Shown: positions 1 to 7,869 of the stretch, piece after piece
How positions within the stretch are numbered: position 1 is the stretch's first letter
How the letters are laid out: the number at the start of each line of letters is the position of its first letter
Source of the DNA: Planctomycetota bacterium
Lineage (GTDB): Bacteria; Planctomycetota; Phycisphaerae; Phycisphaerales; UBA1924
Length of the DNA: 64,000 nt
Assembly: GCA_018242625.1 (NCBI GenBank)
Contig: JAFEBO010000006.1
Location: 1-64,000 of the forward strand
Reading direction: 5' to 3'
Translations under genes and position numbers: made by a program
Notes under the pieces: model-generated
Database searches by the model: none
What the model was told of the DNA's origin: nothing
What the model saw: only the letters and a program-made list of their open reading frames with translations

Positions 1-3000
1 CTCTCGGCCACGATCTGTGCGCCGTACGCGACTCCCTGGGTCTGCCAGGTCGTATCGGCGCCGGGGACCGACTCATCCACCACGCGGGGCGACTTGATCT
101 CGACTACACGTCCGAGCCAGTAGGTGTATTGAGTTTCGCGCCGGAGACCTGCCGCGTCGTCGATCTGCTTGTAGAGGCGTCCCTTGGGGTCGTAGACCGA
201 TCGTGTGAATATCCAGGTGTTGCCGGTCTGGATGCCGACACCGGTGCGCGGCGTGGCGCTGGCGATCTTGTTCCCGGCGCGGTCGTAGCGGTAGGCCGTC
301 ACAAGGCCGGCGCCGACATCGCTGCCGTTGGCTTCGACGGCGTATTGAGAGCCGTTGTTGATGCCGGGGACGGCCACCGTCGGCCAGGATCCGGCCTGAA
401 GCCTGCGTGCGGCGACACGCGCATCGAGCGAGACGAGCGAAGGCGGATTTGCGAACGTGTTGTCGCTGCTTTCGGTTCCGAACTCGACCGTGGCAACGAC
501 ATGTCTGGCGGCGTCGTACCAGGTCTCGCTGCGGGTGCGGACCGCATTTGCGGCTGTCAGTTCGGGCGTGCCGCCGGGGGCGTTGCCCGAGCCGCCGGGC
601 ATGATGCGTTCCCAGCGGTCGGTCACAATGACCTGACCATCGGCGTCGTAGCCATATTCGGTGCGGGAGAGTTCGTAGTCGTAGGTTGTGATGCCGCCGG
701 TTGTGCGCGGCAGGACGGACGATTCGCTGCGCGTGCGGCCCATGTTGTCGAGGCGGGTTCTCTGCGTGAGCGTGCCGGGCTGCTGGGTGAAGATCTGGGT
801 GCCGCCCATGCCGTAGCCGTATCGCTCGGCGGTGAACTGGGACGAGCCGGAGGTGTAGCCGGTGCCGTGCGTCCGGTAGGTGAGGCGTTCGCGGACTGTG
901 CCGTCGTCGAAATAGCGCGTCTCGACGAGCGAAGAGGGATTGAGGCTGAGGATGTCGCTGACCAGAGTTGCGGCATCGGCCGCGCAGTCCTTCGAGGGTT
1001 CGAACAGGCTCGGATCGATTGCCGCGATATCGCCGAGTGTTCCGGAGGCGAAGCTCGCCTCGAGCACGGTGCGGTCGGCGTGATCGAGATAGGTGAGCCG
1101 GGTGCTCTGGCGCGGACGGGTCGCGCCGGGGCCGTACGTGTCTACGCGGACCGGGCGCATGCGCCAGTCGTACGAGGTTTCGGTGAGTTCGCCGGCGGGA
1201 TCGGAGGCGGGCGCTTCGCCGAAGGGGAGCAGATTGTCTGCACTCCAGCCTGCCTCGCTGGTCTTGGGTGTTTCAAGATACTTCCAGGACTTTGTGGGAA
1301 GAAGCGCATTGTGCGAGCCGGTGCCGAATTCGGTGCGCCCGGTCAGGATCATGTCGAAACTCTGGGCGCAGTCGTCGGGCGCGGTGTAGGCGTTGTCGTT
1401 CCAGCCGGAGTCGCTGGTGCCGGTGTAGGTGCGGGTGATCTGTCCGCGGGTGTTGCGGATCTGGAGCGTGGTGTTGCCATCGAGCTCTTTGACGCGGACG
1501 CGCTCGCCGTTGTCGAGGATGTCGGCTTCTGCCTGGAGGTCGCCGGCCCAGTTCAGGTCCAGATCCTTTACCTTTTTGAGACGACCCGCCGAGTCGTACT
1601 CCATGGAGGTGCCGGGAGCCTCGGTGTAGTTCAGGTAGTTGGTGACGTTGGCGATGTCGACGGGGCTGTCGAACCAGACATTGCGAGAGCGGAGCATGAC
1701 GCGGACCGGGCCGCTTGATCCTGTCGCGTGGGGGCGTGCTTCGGCGGACTGTTCGCCGGGCAACAGCGCTACCGCGTATGCGGACGGCGTTTCCCACGTG
1801 CCGTAGTCTTCGATCTTGCACATCGACTGCGGAGTGAACGAGTTGCCCGAGCCGATGAGCGAATTGAAGGTGAAGATGCGTGTGATGGGCTTGCCGGCGT
1901 TGATGATCGGCGGCGTGTCCGGAATACCGGTGATGCGTCGCGCCCAGCGGGTGCCGTTGGGATGAATCACGTCGGACAGGCCGGAAGAGTCGTAGAGATA
2001 CTCGGTGTGAAGGGATGCCGGTCCGGCCGGGCTCTTCCTTATCAGGGTGCTTGGAATGAGAGCAAGGTCGGATGCAGGTATGGACGCTTCGGCGGGTGGC
2101 GACGCGGGATCGATGTCCTCCCAGGTGTGGCGCACCCGGCCCAAAGAGTCGTACTGCGTGTAGGTGAACTTGACGAGAGCGTCGGGATCGGATGCGACGT
2201 CGAGCGAGTCTGGTGCGGCAAGGAAGGCCGAGACCGCCCAGACCGTCTGTCCGCTGGACCCGGTGAAGTCCAGTCCCACGTCGTAATACGGCGTGGTTGA
2301 ATCCGGCGTGCGCAGGTGATGTTGAGAGATGACGCGGGTGGAGTACTCGATATAGTTGCCCGAGCTGTCCTTTGGCTTATTGGTTGTCGAACGCGAGACG
2401 ACATAGGGGCCGGGCGCCACCGTGAAGACGTTGTTCGGATAGGCGACCGAAGCGATCTGCGTGGAGGGGGCCGTGAACTGGATGGCCGCGAGCTGCACTG
2501 TCGGGTCGGTGCGCGAATAGACGGTCTGCTGCTGAAAATATTCTGCCCCGGAGTCGCCTTTCTTGATCGCGACGGCCACGAGCTTCAGGCGCTCGCTGAG
2601 CGGCCGCGTCGATTGCGGAGACACGACGGCGTGCTTGAAGACATGAATCAGGCCATCAAGAACCGGCGGCGGCAGTTCATTGCCGTCGCTGAGAGCGGCG
2701 GCGGCGTAGCCGACCGACTTCTTTTCTACGAGCAGCTGTTCAGACTTGAGGCTTTTGGGAATGTCGGCTGCCGCAACGCCGAGGCCGCTGAGGACATCTC
2801 CCGCGCTCTTGTACACAAAGCGTTCTGTAAGCCCGGTGTTCCCGGTCTCGGCGAATCTGCCGCCGTGGAGGTCGTAGCTCTTCTCCCAGAGCACGTTCCC
2901 GAGCGGGGTCATACCAACGATTCTGCGACCGACGCTGTTTTTGAAGAACGACTTTCGTGTTGTGCTGCCGGCGGTGATGGGCTCGTTGGAATCGGACTTG

Positions 3001-5603
3001 AAGGCGTTGCGGTCCGTGAACTCGTCAACGATTGCGATCCATCGCTCCTCGGAGTATTCAACTTTCTGCGCCGCGACTCCACCTCCGGGCCATTCAAGCG
3101 CGGTCGCGGGCCACTTGAACTGATTGCCGCGCGCGAACGCCTGCCACCAGTACGGGCTGTGGAAGATGGATCGCATCGGCGCCATGTATTCCGCGGCGTG
3201 ATCCGCAAGTGCGTATTGGCGGTGGATGTGGAACTCGCCCTGCGAATCAGTGACTTGCGCCGGTGCCTGAAGCAGCCGGGTGATGCGGTAGTAGTGCCGG
3301 CGCCCGCCCGCGTCCGAAAGAGCGACGGCGGAAACGGTGCCCCGTGGGTTGTCTGCAAAGAGCCGGCCGGGATCGTGGAAAATCCCATCCTCTTCAAGAT
3401 CTTCGAACGAGGGAGATCCGTACCAGCCGTTGGTTGTGGTTATGGAGTCAACCGACGGGGTTGAGTTTCTATACCAGACAAGGGCGTTGTCGTGGATGTC
3501 CTCCGCGTGCATGTCCGGCGCATAGAGGACCGTTGCGCTTTCGAACCCGCGCGGGAGCGCGAGCACTTTTCGCACCTCGTCTTCGTGCGTCGCGGCCGTT
3601 CCCTGCAGAGCTTCGGCGGCCTTTGTGATCCCGCGATCATCAATGATGTGACTGAGCCAGGGCGTATGAGCGGGATGAGTCGAGCTGTCGTAAAGGAAGG
3701 CGTAGTTGCGGGAAGGAAGCGGATCCGCTCCGGCCTCGGGTGCCTGCTCGACCTCTGAGCGCACGAGGACCGGGGGCCAGAGGACGCCGGTCATTCCGAA
3801 AATCTGGCCGTTCGTGCTGCCGGCTTCGTAGGAATAACGGATGCGGTAGACCCAGCTTGCGTCGGCGAGGCCACTGCTTGTTTCGGGCGTTCCCGATTCG
3901 CCGCCCCGGAGAGCCATCGGAAGATGGTTACCGATGTAGGCATTGAGCACGTCGTTGTCGGCCCGGGGCCAGTAGCTGCTGGCATCGGTCGAAAGCCCGA
4001 TCGATTCCCCGGGAGAACGCAGCAGAGTAACCTGATCGGTGCTGAGTTCGCCGGCAAAGACATACACGGTGTCGAGCACCGGATCGCAGTGGGCCATCTG
4101 TCTGGCTAGCGACCATGAATTCCAGACCGCTTGCGTACCACCGGATCCGATGGGCCGGACAACTGGGCGATAGGCGTAGAGCAGGGTCCAGTGCGTGGTG
4201 TTTTCGCCGGACTTCAGCCGCACCTCACGCACCATGCCGGTCTGCGTTGTCCACTGTGTACGGCTGCTCTGGCCGCTCGGGGCCGTTGTGTCTTCCCATT
4301 CACTCAGCGGCGCGTAATCGATCTCGACGCGATTCCTGAAGTTGTCGTGGATCCGCGTAACGAGGCCGATGTACGGCGCTCCGAGGCCGCGGCTTGCTTT
4401 GACCGGCTCGTTCTCAACGCCCGCGGCGCTGTTGACCGGATTGCAAATCCACGGCGAGCACAACTGGGACAAGTAATTCTGCGCCCAGTCGCTGTCATTC
4501 GCATCGGTGCTGACGGGCAGCAGCGGACGTTCGTGCATCGACGTCCATTCGATCTGGCTCTCCGACGGGTCACTGTCAACCAGCCACTTGTGCGGCCAGG
4601 AGGGCATGTCCTGCCACATGGGCGTGATCTCGTAGGTGATCTCCTCGTCGAACAGCCGGACTTCGAAGCGATCGGGATAGTCCTGCCACTGGCCGCTGAG
4701 CGGCCCGTCGGTGTAACGAACAGGTCCGCCCGCCTCGTCCGAATATCGACGCACGCCCTGGCTGTCGAGGCGGCTGGCACGCAGAGATGCGCGGAAGCGC
4801 GGACCGCAGTCGTAAGAGCCGCGGCCGCTGCCGGCGTCTACCCAGTCGAAGGGGATCGAGTGGAATGCATCAAGCCAGAAATAGCAGCGCGGCAGTCCGT
4901 CGGTGCCGACGTCGTCCGCGAGCGTCGAATCAATGATGAAGAGAGGGTTTTCGTTCATCATCCAGCCCGAACCGCACCAGTCCCAGAAGCGGCTTTCGAG
5001 CTTTGCCGCGGGCGCGGGAGAACTCGCGTCGCGCCCGGTGAAAAGACGGGTCGCCGATCGCGTCCGCATCAGCCGGAAGGTCGTGCCGTTGAACGGAAGT
5101 GACACATCCGAGAACTGAGCGAGGGGCACGCCGGTCACCAGATCGACGGCCTCGTTGAGTGTCGGGCGGAAGAGTCCGTTCCAGGATGTGGGCTTTGCCG
5201 CCAGGCGATTCGGAACAAGCGCAAGCGTGTGCGCACCGAGTGTTCGAGCGACGGGGAGGAAATCGCCCGGGATCGGGCTCTCGAGGAATCCGAAGTTCAC
5301 GGGGAAGCGGTTCTTCTCGTTCTCGCGAAACTTGAAGAGGCTCTCGGGAGCGTTGAGTATGTCGGTTTCATCACCGCCGGAGACTTCGACGCTGCCGGCG
5401 TAGTTTGCCCAGCCGCTACTCCAGTTCTCGTTCGGCCCCATTGCGGCCGTTCGCGCCGGTCGTACCTTTCCGTCGCCGGGAATCTCCATCCATCTGGTTC
5501 GTGCCGCGGCCGGCGGATCACCAGCAGCGCCCAAAGCCACGCTCAAGATCCCTGCCACAAAGCCCGCGACGATTCCCGCCCGCCTTCTGCATCCACTCGG
5601 CAT
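1..5603 (-). CDS. RHS/YD-repeat secreted protein, partial (3' end outside window)
   Basis: One minus-strand frame stays open from the ATG at 5603 to the left edge, giving 1867 codons with no stop. The N-terminus (MPSGCRRRAGIVAGFVAG, then a hydrophobic stretch ending near ALGAAG) looks like a signal peptide, and GGGAGAAC lies just before the ATG. The first ~850 residues resemble the non-repetitive N-terminal part of RHS proteins. From about residue 1150 onward, YD-type repeats appear, such as TEYLYDSSG, TSYDWRMRP, TRYFDDGTV, TRLDNMGRT and TEYGYDADG. RHS/YD proteins build a large beta-cocoon shell that often encloses a C-terminal toxin; that end lies outside the window, so effector function is unknown. 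The promoter lies in an AT-rich region with dyads unlike the GC-rich surroundings. Identity as an RHS-family protein is secure; the role is inference. Confidence 0.9.
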   Translation of the reverse strand, partial: MPSGCRRRAGIVAGFVAGILSVALGAAGDPPAAARTRWMEIPGDGKVRPARTAAMGPNENWSSGWANYAGSVEVSGGDETDILNAPESLFKFRENEKNRFPVNFGFLESPIPGDFLPVARTLGAHTLALVPNRLAAKPTSWNGLFRPTLNEAVDLVTGVPLAQFSDVSLPFNGTTFRLMRTRSATRLFTGRDASSPAPAAKLESRFWDWCGSGWMMNENPLFIIDSTLADDVGTDGLPRCYFWLDAFHSIPFDWVDAGSGRGSYDCGPRFRASLRASRLDSQGVRRYSDEAGGPVRYTDGPLSGQWQDYPDRFEVRLFDEEITYEITPMWQDMPSWPHKWLVDSDPSESQIEWTSMHERPLLPVSTDANDSDWAQNYLSQLCSPWICNPVNSAAGVENEPVKASRGLGAPYIGLVTRIHDNFRNRVEIDYAPLSEWEDTTAPSGQSSRTQWTTQTGMVREVRLKSGENTTHWTLLYAYRPVVRPIGSGGTQAVWNSWSLARQMAHCDPVLDTVYVFAGELSTDQVTLLRSPGESIGLSTDASSYWPRADNDVLNAYIGNHLPMALRGGESGTPETSSGLADASWVYRIRYSYEAGSTNGQIFGMTGVLWPPVLVRSEVEQAPEAGADPLPSRNYAFLYDSSTHPAHTPWLSHIIDDRGITKAAEALQGTAATHEDEVRKVLALPRGFESATVLYAPDMHAEDIHDNALVWYRNSTPSVDSITTTNGWYGSPSFEDLEEDGIFHDPGRLFADNPRGTVSAVALSDAGGRRHYYRITRLLQAPAQVTDSQGEFHIHRQYALADHAAEYMAPMRSIFHSPYWWQAFARGNQFKWPATALEWPGGGVAAQKVEYSEERWIAIVDEFTDRNAFKSDSNEPITAGSTTRKSFFKNSVGRRIVGMTPLGNVLWEKSYDLHGGRFAETGNTGLTERFVYKSAGDVLSGLGVAAADIPKSLKSEQLLVEKKSVGYAAAALSDGNELPPPVLDGLIHVFKHAVVSPQSTRPLSERLKLVAVAIKKGDSGAEYFQQQTVYSRTDPTVQLAAIQFTAPSTQIASVAYPNNVFTVAPGPYVVSRSTTNKPKDSSGNYIEYSTRVISQHHLRTPDSTTPYYDVGLDFTGSSGQTVWAVSAFLAAPDSLDVASDPDALVKFTYTQYDSLGRVRHTWEDIDPASPPAEASIPASDLALIPSTLIRKSPAGPASLHTEYLYDSSGLSDVIHPNGTRWARRITGIPDTPPIINAGKPITRIFTFNSLIGSGNSFTPQSMCKIEDYGTWETPSAYAVALLPGEQSAEARPHATGSSGPVRVMLRSRNVWFDSPVDIANVTNYLNYTEAPGTSMEYDSAGRLKKVKDLDLNWAGDLQAEADILDNGERVRVKELDGNTTLQIRNTRGQITRTYTGTSDSGWNDNAYTAPDDCAQSFDMILTGRTEFGTGSHNALLPTKSWKYLETPKTSEAGWSADNLLPFGEAPASDPAGELTETSYDWRMRPVRVDTYGPGATRPRQSTRLTYLDHADRTVLEASFASGTLGDIAAIDPSLFEPSKDCAADAATLVSDILSLNPSSLVETRYFDDGTVRERLTYRTHGTGYTSGSSQFTAERYGYGMGGTQIFTQQPGTLTQRTRLDNMGRTRSESSVLPRTTGGITTYDYELSRTEYGYDADGQVIVTDRWERIMPGGSGNAPGGTPELTAANAVRTRSETWYDAARHVVATVEFGTESSDNTFANPPSLVSLDARVAARRLQAGSWPTVAVPGINNGSQYAVEANGSDVGAGLVTAYRYDRAGNKIASATPRTGVGIQTGNTWIFTRSVYDPKGRLYKQIDDAAGLRRETQYTYWLGRVVEIKSPRVVDESVPGADTTWQTQGVAYGAQIVAE

Positions 5604-5641
5604 GTTGTTCTCCCAACCCGCGCCAGGCGCGTCTGGCGGAT

Positions 5642-5670
5642 GGAATAACGCGTGGAGCAAACCATGTCAA
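5642..5670 (-). promoter_or_regulatory. candidate promoter of the RHS gene
   Basis: On the minus strand TTGACA (5665-5670) is followed after 17 bases by TATTCC (5642-5647). The -35 matches the sigma-70 consensus exactly and the -10 matches at three of six positions. It lies about 40 bases upstream of the RHS ATG. Confidence 0.4.
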
Positions 5671-5733
5671 CGAGCGCCCCGAGCTCTTTTTCCTTTTACA
5701 CAACACATGCAGGTCGGTAAGACACGAAATTAT

Positions 5734-5743
5734 TGTGATCACA
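5734..5743. promoter_or_regulatory. perfect 10-base palindrome TGTGATCACA
   Basis: TGTGATCACA is self-complementary and lies 3 bases from the TCCACA dyad at 5747. The half-sites resemble those of CRP/FNR-family regulators, but the normal six-base spacer is absent, so a CRP site is not claimed. With the neighbouring dyad it marks an upstream control region for the RHS gene. Confidence 0.35.
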
Positions 5744-5746
5744 TTT

Positions 5747-5762
5747 TCCACATATATGTGGA
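5747..5762. promoter_or_regulatory. inverted repeat TCCACA-TATA-TGTGGA
   Basis: A perfect 16-base dyad within a TTTT...ATTT context, 77 bases upstream of the candidate -35 of the RHS gene. The same arrangement (TCCACA, four AT-rich bases, TGTGGA) recurs at 40072-40087 upstream of another exported protein, and a slightly shorter version occurs at 5846-5859. The left arm with its flank (TTTTCCACA, 5744-5752) is one mismatch from a DnaA box. It could be an operator for an unknown regulator or a pair of opposed DnaA-like boxes. Confidence 0.55.
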
Positions 5763-5845
5763 TTTGAATATCTAGTTCTTTGTATCTCGATCGCGCAATG
5801 CCAGATATGCACGCAGGTAAACACACGACTCACTCCCGTGGCAAC

Positions 5846-5859
5846 CCACAAATCTGTGG
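5846..5859. promoter_or_regulatory. inverted repeat CCACA-AATC-TGTGG
   Basis: Second copy of the CCACA-N4-TGTGG architecture, 98 bases from the first (centre to centre) in the same intergenic region. The spacer is four bases in all three copies in the window. The 98-base interval is close to nine helical turns, which would put both sites on the same face of the DNA; that reading is inference. Confidence 0.45.
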
Positions 5860-5915
5860 AAGGAGTCGCTGCTGGCAGGCACGAGAGCGGCCCCGCATCC
5901 GCCTTGAAAAAATTT

Positions 5916-5924
5916 TTATCCACA
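5916..5924 (+). promoter_or_regulatory. exact DnaA-box sequence TTATCCACA
   Basis: The nine bases match the E. coli R1 DnaA box exactly and lie in a local A/T tract (AAAAAATTTTTATCC). It sits 57 bases from the dyad at 5846 and shares its TCCACA core. One box does not define an origin; no dnaA, dnaN, gyrB or clear DNA-unwinding element is nearby. Confidence 0.4.
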
Positions 5925-5966
5925 CCCTCGGAAGCATCATCCCCAGCCGGCCCGTGCCGTTTCGAG

Positions 5967-5988
5967 CCCCCCACCCACCCCGCCCCCC
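5967..5988 (-). other. potential G-quadruplex motif
   Basis: Read on the minus strand this stretch is four runs of three to six G separated by single bases (G6-C-G4-T-G3-T-G6), fitting the canonical G-quadruplex rule with the shortest loops. It lies about 365 bases upstream of the RHS start and 160 bases upstream of the first glycosyltransferase start. A longer C-rich (+) tract continues to about 6075. Confidence 0.5.
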
Positions 5989-6147
5989 ACACACACCCAA
6001 GTCGCTCGCCCCCCAGCCCACTCCGCACGCCAGGCCCCACCCCCACCTCCCGCAGCCCCTTCCCGCCTGCCCTTCCTTGTAGCTCAAATCGCGAGCTGGC
6101 CGATATTCATGGTCAATCGCGCCTCTCGGCGCGGCGGGAGTTTGTGC

Positions 6148-7869
6148 ATGCCACGGACGGCGTCGCCGGCGGTTAGTGTCATCGTGCCGCTTGTCGCACG
6201 CGCCGAGATTCTCGATCGCGCCGGCCTGCAGCTCCGGGCCCAGACGCTGAGCGACATCGAAATCCTGCTGGTCGGCGGCACTCCGGGTTCGGGGGATATC
6301 TCCTCTCTCCGTGCCGATGAACGCGTACGCCATGAGGCCCCGGGTCTTTCGCTGGGCGACTCTCTCAATGCCGGGCTCGAGGCCTGCCGCGGCGAGCGCA
6401 TCGTCCTCTTTGATCCCCGCGACGAACTCACTCCGAGCGCCCTGGAGGCCCTGGCCGTCCGGATGCGGCATGGCGGGGATGCGGGTGCGTACGGGAGCTA
6501 CCGCTTCCGGGCCCCCATCGGCGACCTGCCGCAGGACCCGCTCGCGCAGGCGCCCGAAACCGTCGGCCTGGATGAACTGCTCGCCTGCCAGTGGTTCCCG
6601 CTCTCGGCGATGATGATCGATCGGTCGGTCATTGGCTCGGTCCGCTTCCGCACGAGCCTCGCGGCTTCTCCTCAGCTGCTCCACCCCGCAGACCTCGACT
6701 GGATGCTGAGGCTCGCCGAACTCGGAGCGAAATGGTCGCGCTCTCGCATCCGAATCGCCAGCATCTGGACGCGCGAATTGCGCCCCGCCGAGGAAATCCT
6801 CGCATGCCTGCAGTCGCGGGCGAAGGTTCTCTACTCGTTCTCCCAAACCAAATTGGCGGATCAGATCCCCGACAAGGCCGCCCGGGCGGAGCGGATCGCC
6901 GACTTGGCGCAGGACACTGTCGATGCCCATGCAGGACTTGTGACCCAGCGCGAAAACCCGCCGTCGTGGTACTGCGTTCGGAGACTGCCGGCGGGCTCAA
7001 TGGCACGCTGGTGGCAGCGGCTCTGCTTCGCCGGCCCGGCCCCCTCCCATCTGCGCCCCATGCAGGCAGAGGGTGAATCCCGCGAGCCCAACAGCCACGA
7101 ACTGATGCGTTCGCTGCTCGAATGCCTGACCCCCGCAAAGCCGGTCGTGCTGGTCGGCAATGCCGACGCGACGCGCCACCCCGGGTGGCTGCTGGCAAGC
7201 CTTGGCTGCCCGCTGCACCTGCTGGATCTCAGAGGCGAAGGTACTCCCCGCTGGGCCACCGAAGAACAGATCGATGTCTCCCTTCTGGGCGATCCCGCGC
7301 ACGCTCCGGCGCACGCCCAATTCGTGCTCGCGGAAGACGGCGCCGCCTTCGACCCGCCCCCGGGCGCCAGCGTCGTCGGTCTTGCCGACGCCCTGCAGGC
7401 GTTCCGCGAGAAGAAGGTTCATCGGCCGCGGCTCGGTGCAGAGGGCGAAATCCCGCAGACCTTTCATGAGCCCGGCATGCTCGAACTTCCGCGGCTCATC
7501 GCGAGCTATCTCGCCGATCAGGTTCCACCCGGAAATCCCGCGGTTCTCTTCGGCCTGGGACGCAACGCTCGCCGACTCGCGCACGTGCTCCGCCGCCGGG
7601 GCATACGCATATTCGGGCTGGACGATTCGCTCACCTCGCCCCCCGACTGGGTCGCCGACGAGGGAATCCCCGTCCATCTGCTGCGTTCGCGCGATGAGAT
7701 CCCCGCCGGGGCGGCGCTGCTCATGACCGTGCAGCGCGACGAGAAGTTCCTCCGCTCGCTCCCGGCCGGGCTGCGTGTCGCCCGCTGGTCGCTTGCCGGC
7801 GCGGTTCTTTCCGGTCAGCGAAAGGACGCCTGGCACGAGACTGGTCTTTGGGCAAGGCAAGCCGCATGA
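6148..7869 (+). CDS. GT2-like glycosyltransferase with C-terminal Rossmann-like module (paralogue 1)
   Basis: About 573 residues. The ATG at 6148 was chosen over one at 6109 because GGGAG lies seven bases before it. The N-terminus (AVSVIVPLV, later DIEILLVGG) follows the GT-A pattern of family 2 transferases, but the usual DDGS is missing and the metal-binding DxD is replaced by FDPRDE near residue 90, so this copy may be inactive or use another chemistry. Near residues 463-560 a second fold begins with LFGLGRNARRLAHVLRRRG followed by a GLDD motif, the pattern of a dinucleotide-binding Rossmann domain. The same module ends two other genes of this cluster. The stop overlaps the next start (ATGA), suggesting coupled translation. 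Role: surface glycan synthesis, by context. Confidence 0.75.
   Translation: MPRTASPAVSVIVPLVARAEILDRAGLQLRAQTLSDIEILLVGGTPGSGDISSLRADERVRHEAPGLSLGDSLNAGLEACRGERIVLFDPRDELTPSALEALAVRMRHGGDAGAYGSYRFRAPIGDLPQDPLAQAPETVGLDELLACQWFPLSAMMIDRSVIGSVRFRTSLAASPQLLHPADLDWMLRLAELGAKWSRSRIRIASIWTRELRPAEEILACLQSRAKVLYSFSQTKLADQIPDKAARAERIADLAQDTVDAHAGLVTQRENPPSWYCVRRLPAGSMARWWQRLCFAGPAPSHLRPMQAEGESREPNSHELMRSLLECLTPAKPVVLVGNADATRHPGWLLASLGCPLHLLDLRGEGTPRWATEEQIDVSLLGDPAHAPAHAQFVLAEDGAAFDPPPGASVVGLADALQAFREKKVHRPRLGAEGEIPQTFHEPGMLELPRLIASYLADQVPPGNPAVLFGLGRNARRLAHVLRRRGIRIFGLDDSLTSPPDWVADEGIPVHLLRSRDEIPAGAALLMTVQRDEKFLRSLPAGLRVARWSLAGAVLSGQRKDAWHETGLWARQAA

Larger units (their letters stand above)
5604..6147. 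other. divergent intergenic regulatory region
   Basis: This 544-base gap separates the leftward RHS gene from the rightward glycosyltransferase cluster. Its left part (about 5690-5800) is AT-rich against a GC-rich background and holds palindromes. Its right part (about 5940-6080) is a C-rich tract on the + strand. Short open frames here (for example on + from 5780 and 5838) are low-complexity and I do not regard them as genes. The individual sites are listed separately. Confidence 0.7.

Noticed and set aside
129-3464. Long + strand open frames opposite the RHS gene (for example 129-1718 and 2316-3464)
   Set aside because: They are antisense to a continuous minus frame with clear YD repeats, have no family motifs and are rich in Arg/Gly/Ala as expected of shadow frames in GC-rich DNA.
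5604-6147. Chromosomal origin of replication
   Set aside because: Only one exact DnaA box, no replication genes and no clear unwinding element. Kept as a finding with modest interest but not annotated as oriC.
5830-6930. Minus-strand 366-codon frame across the intergenic region and the first glycosyltransferase
   Set aside because: It is antisense to a GT gene with a ribosome-binding site, and its translation lacks domain character.
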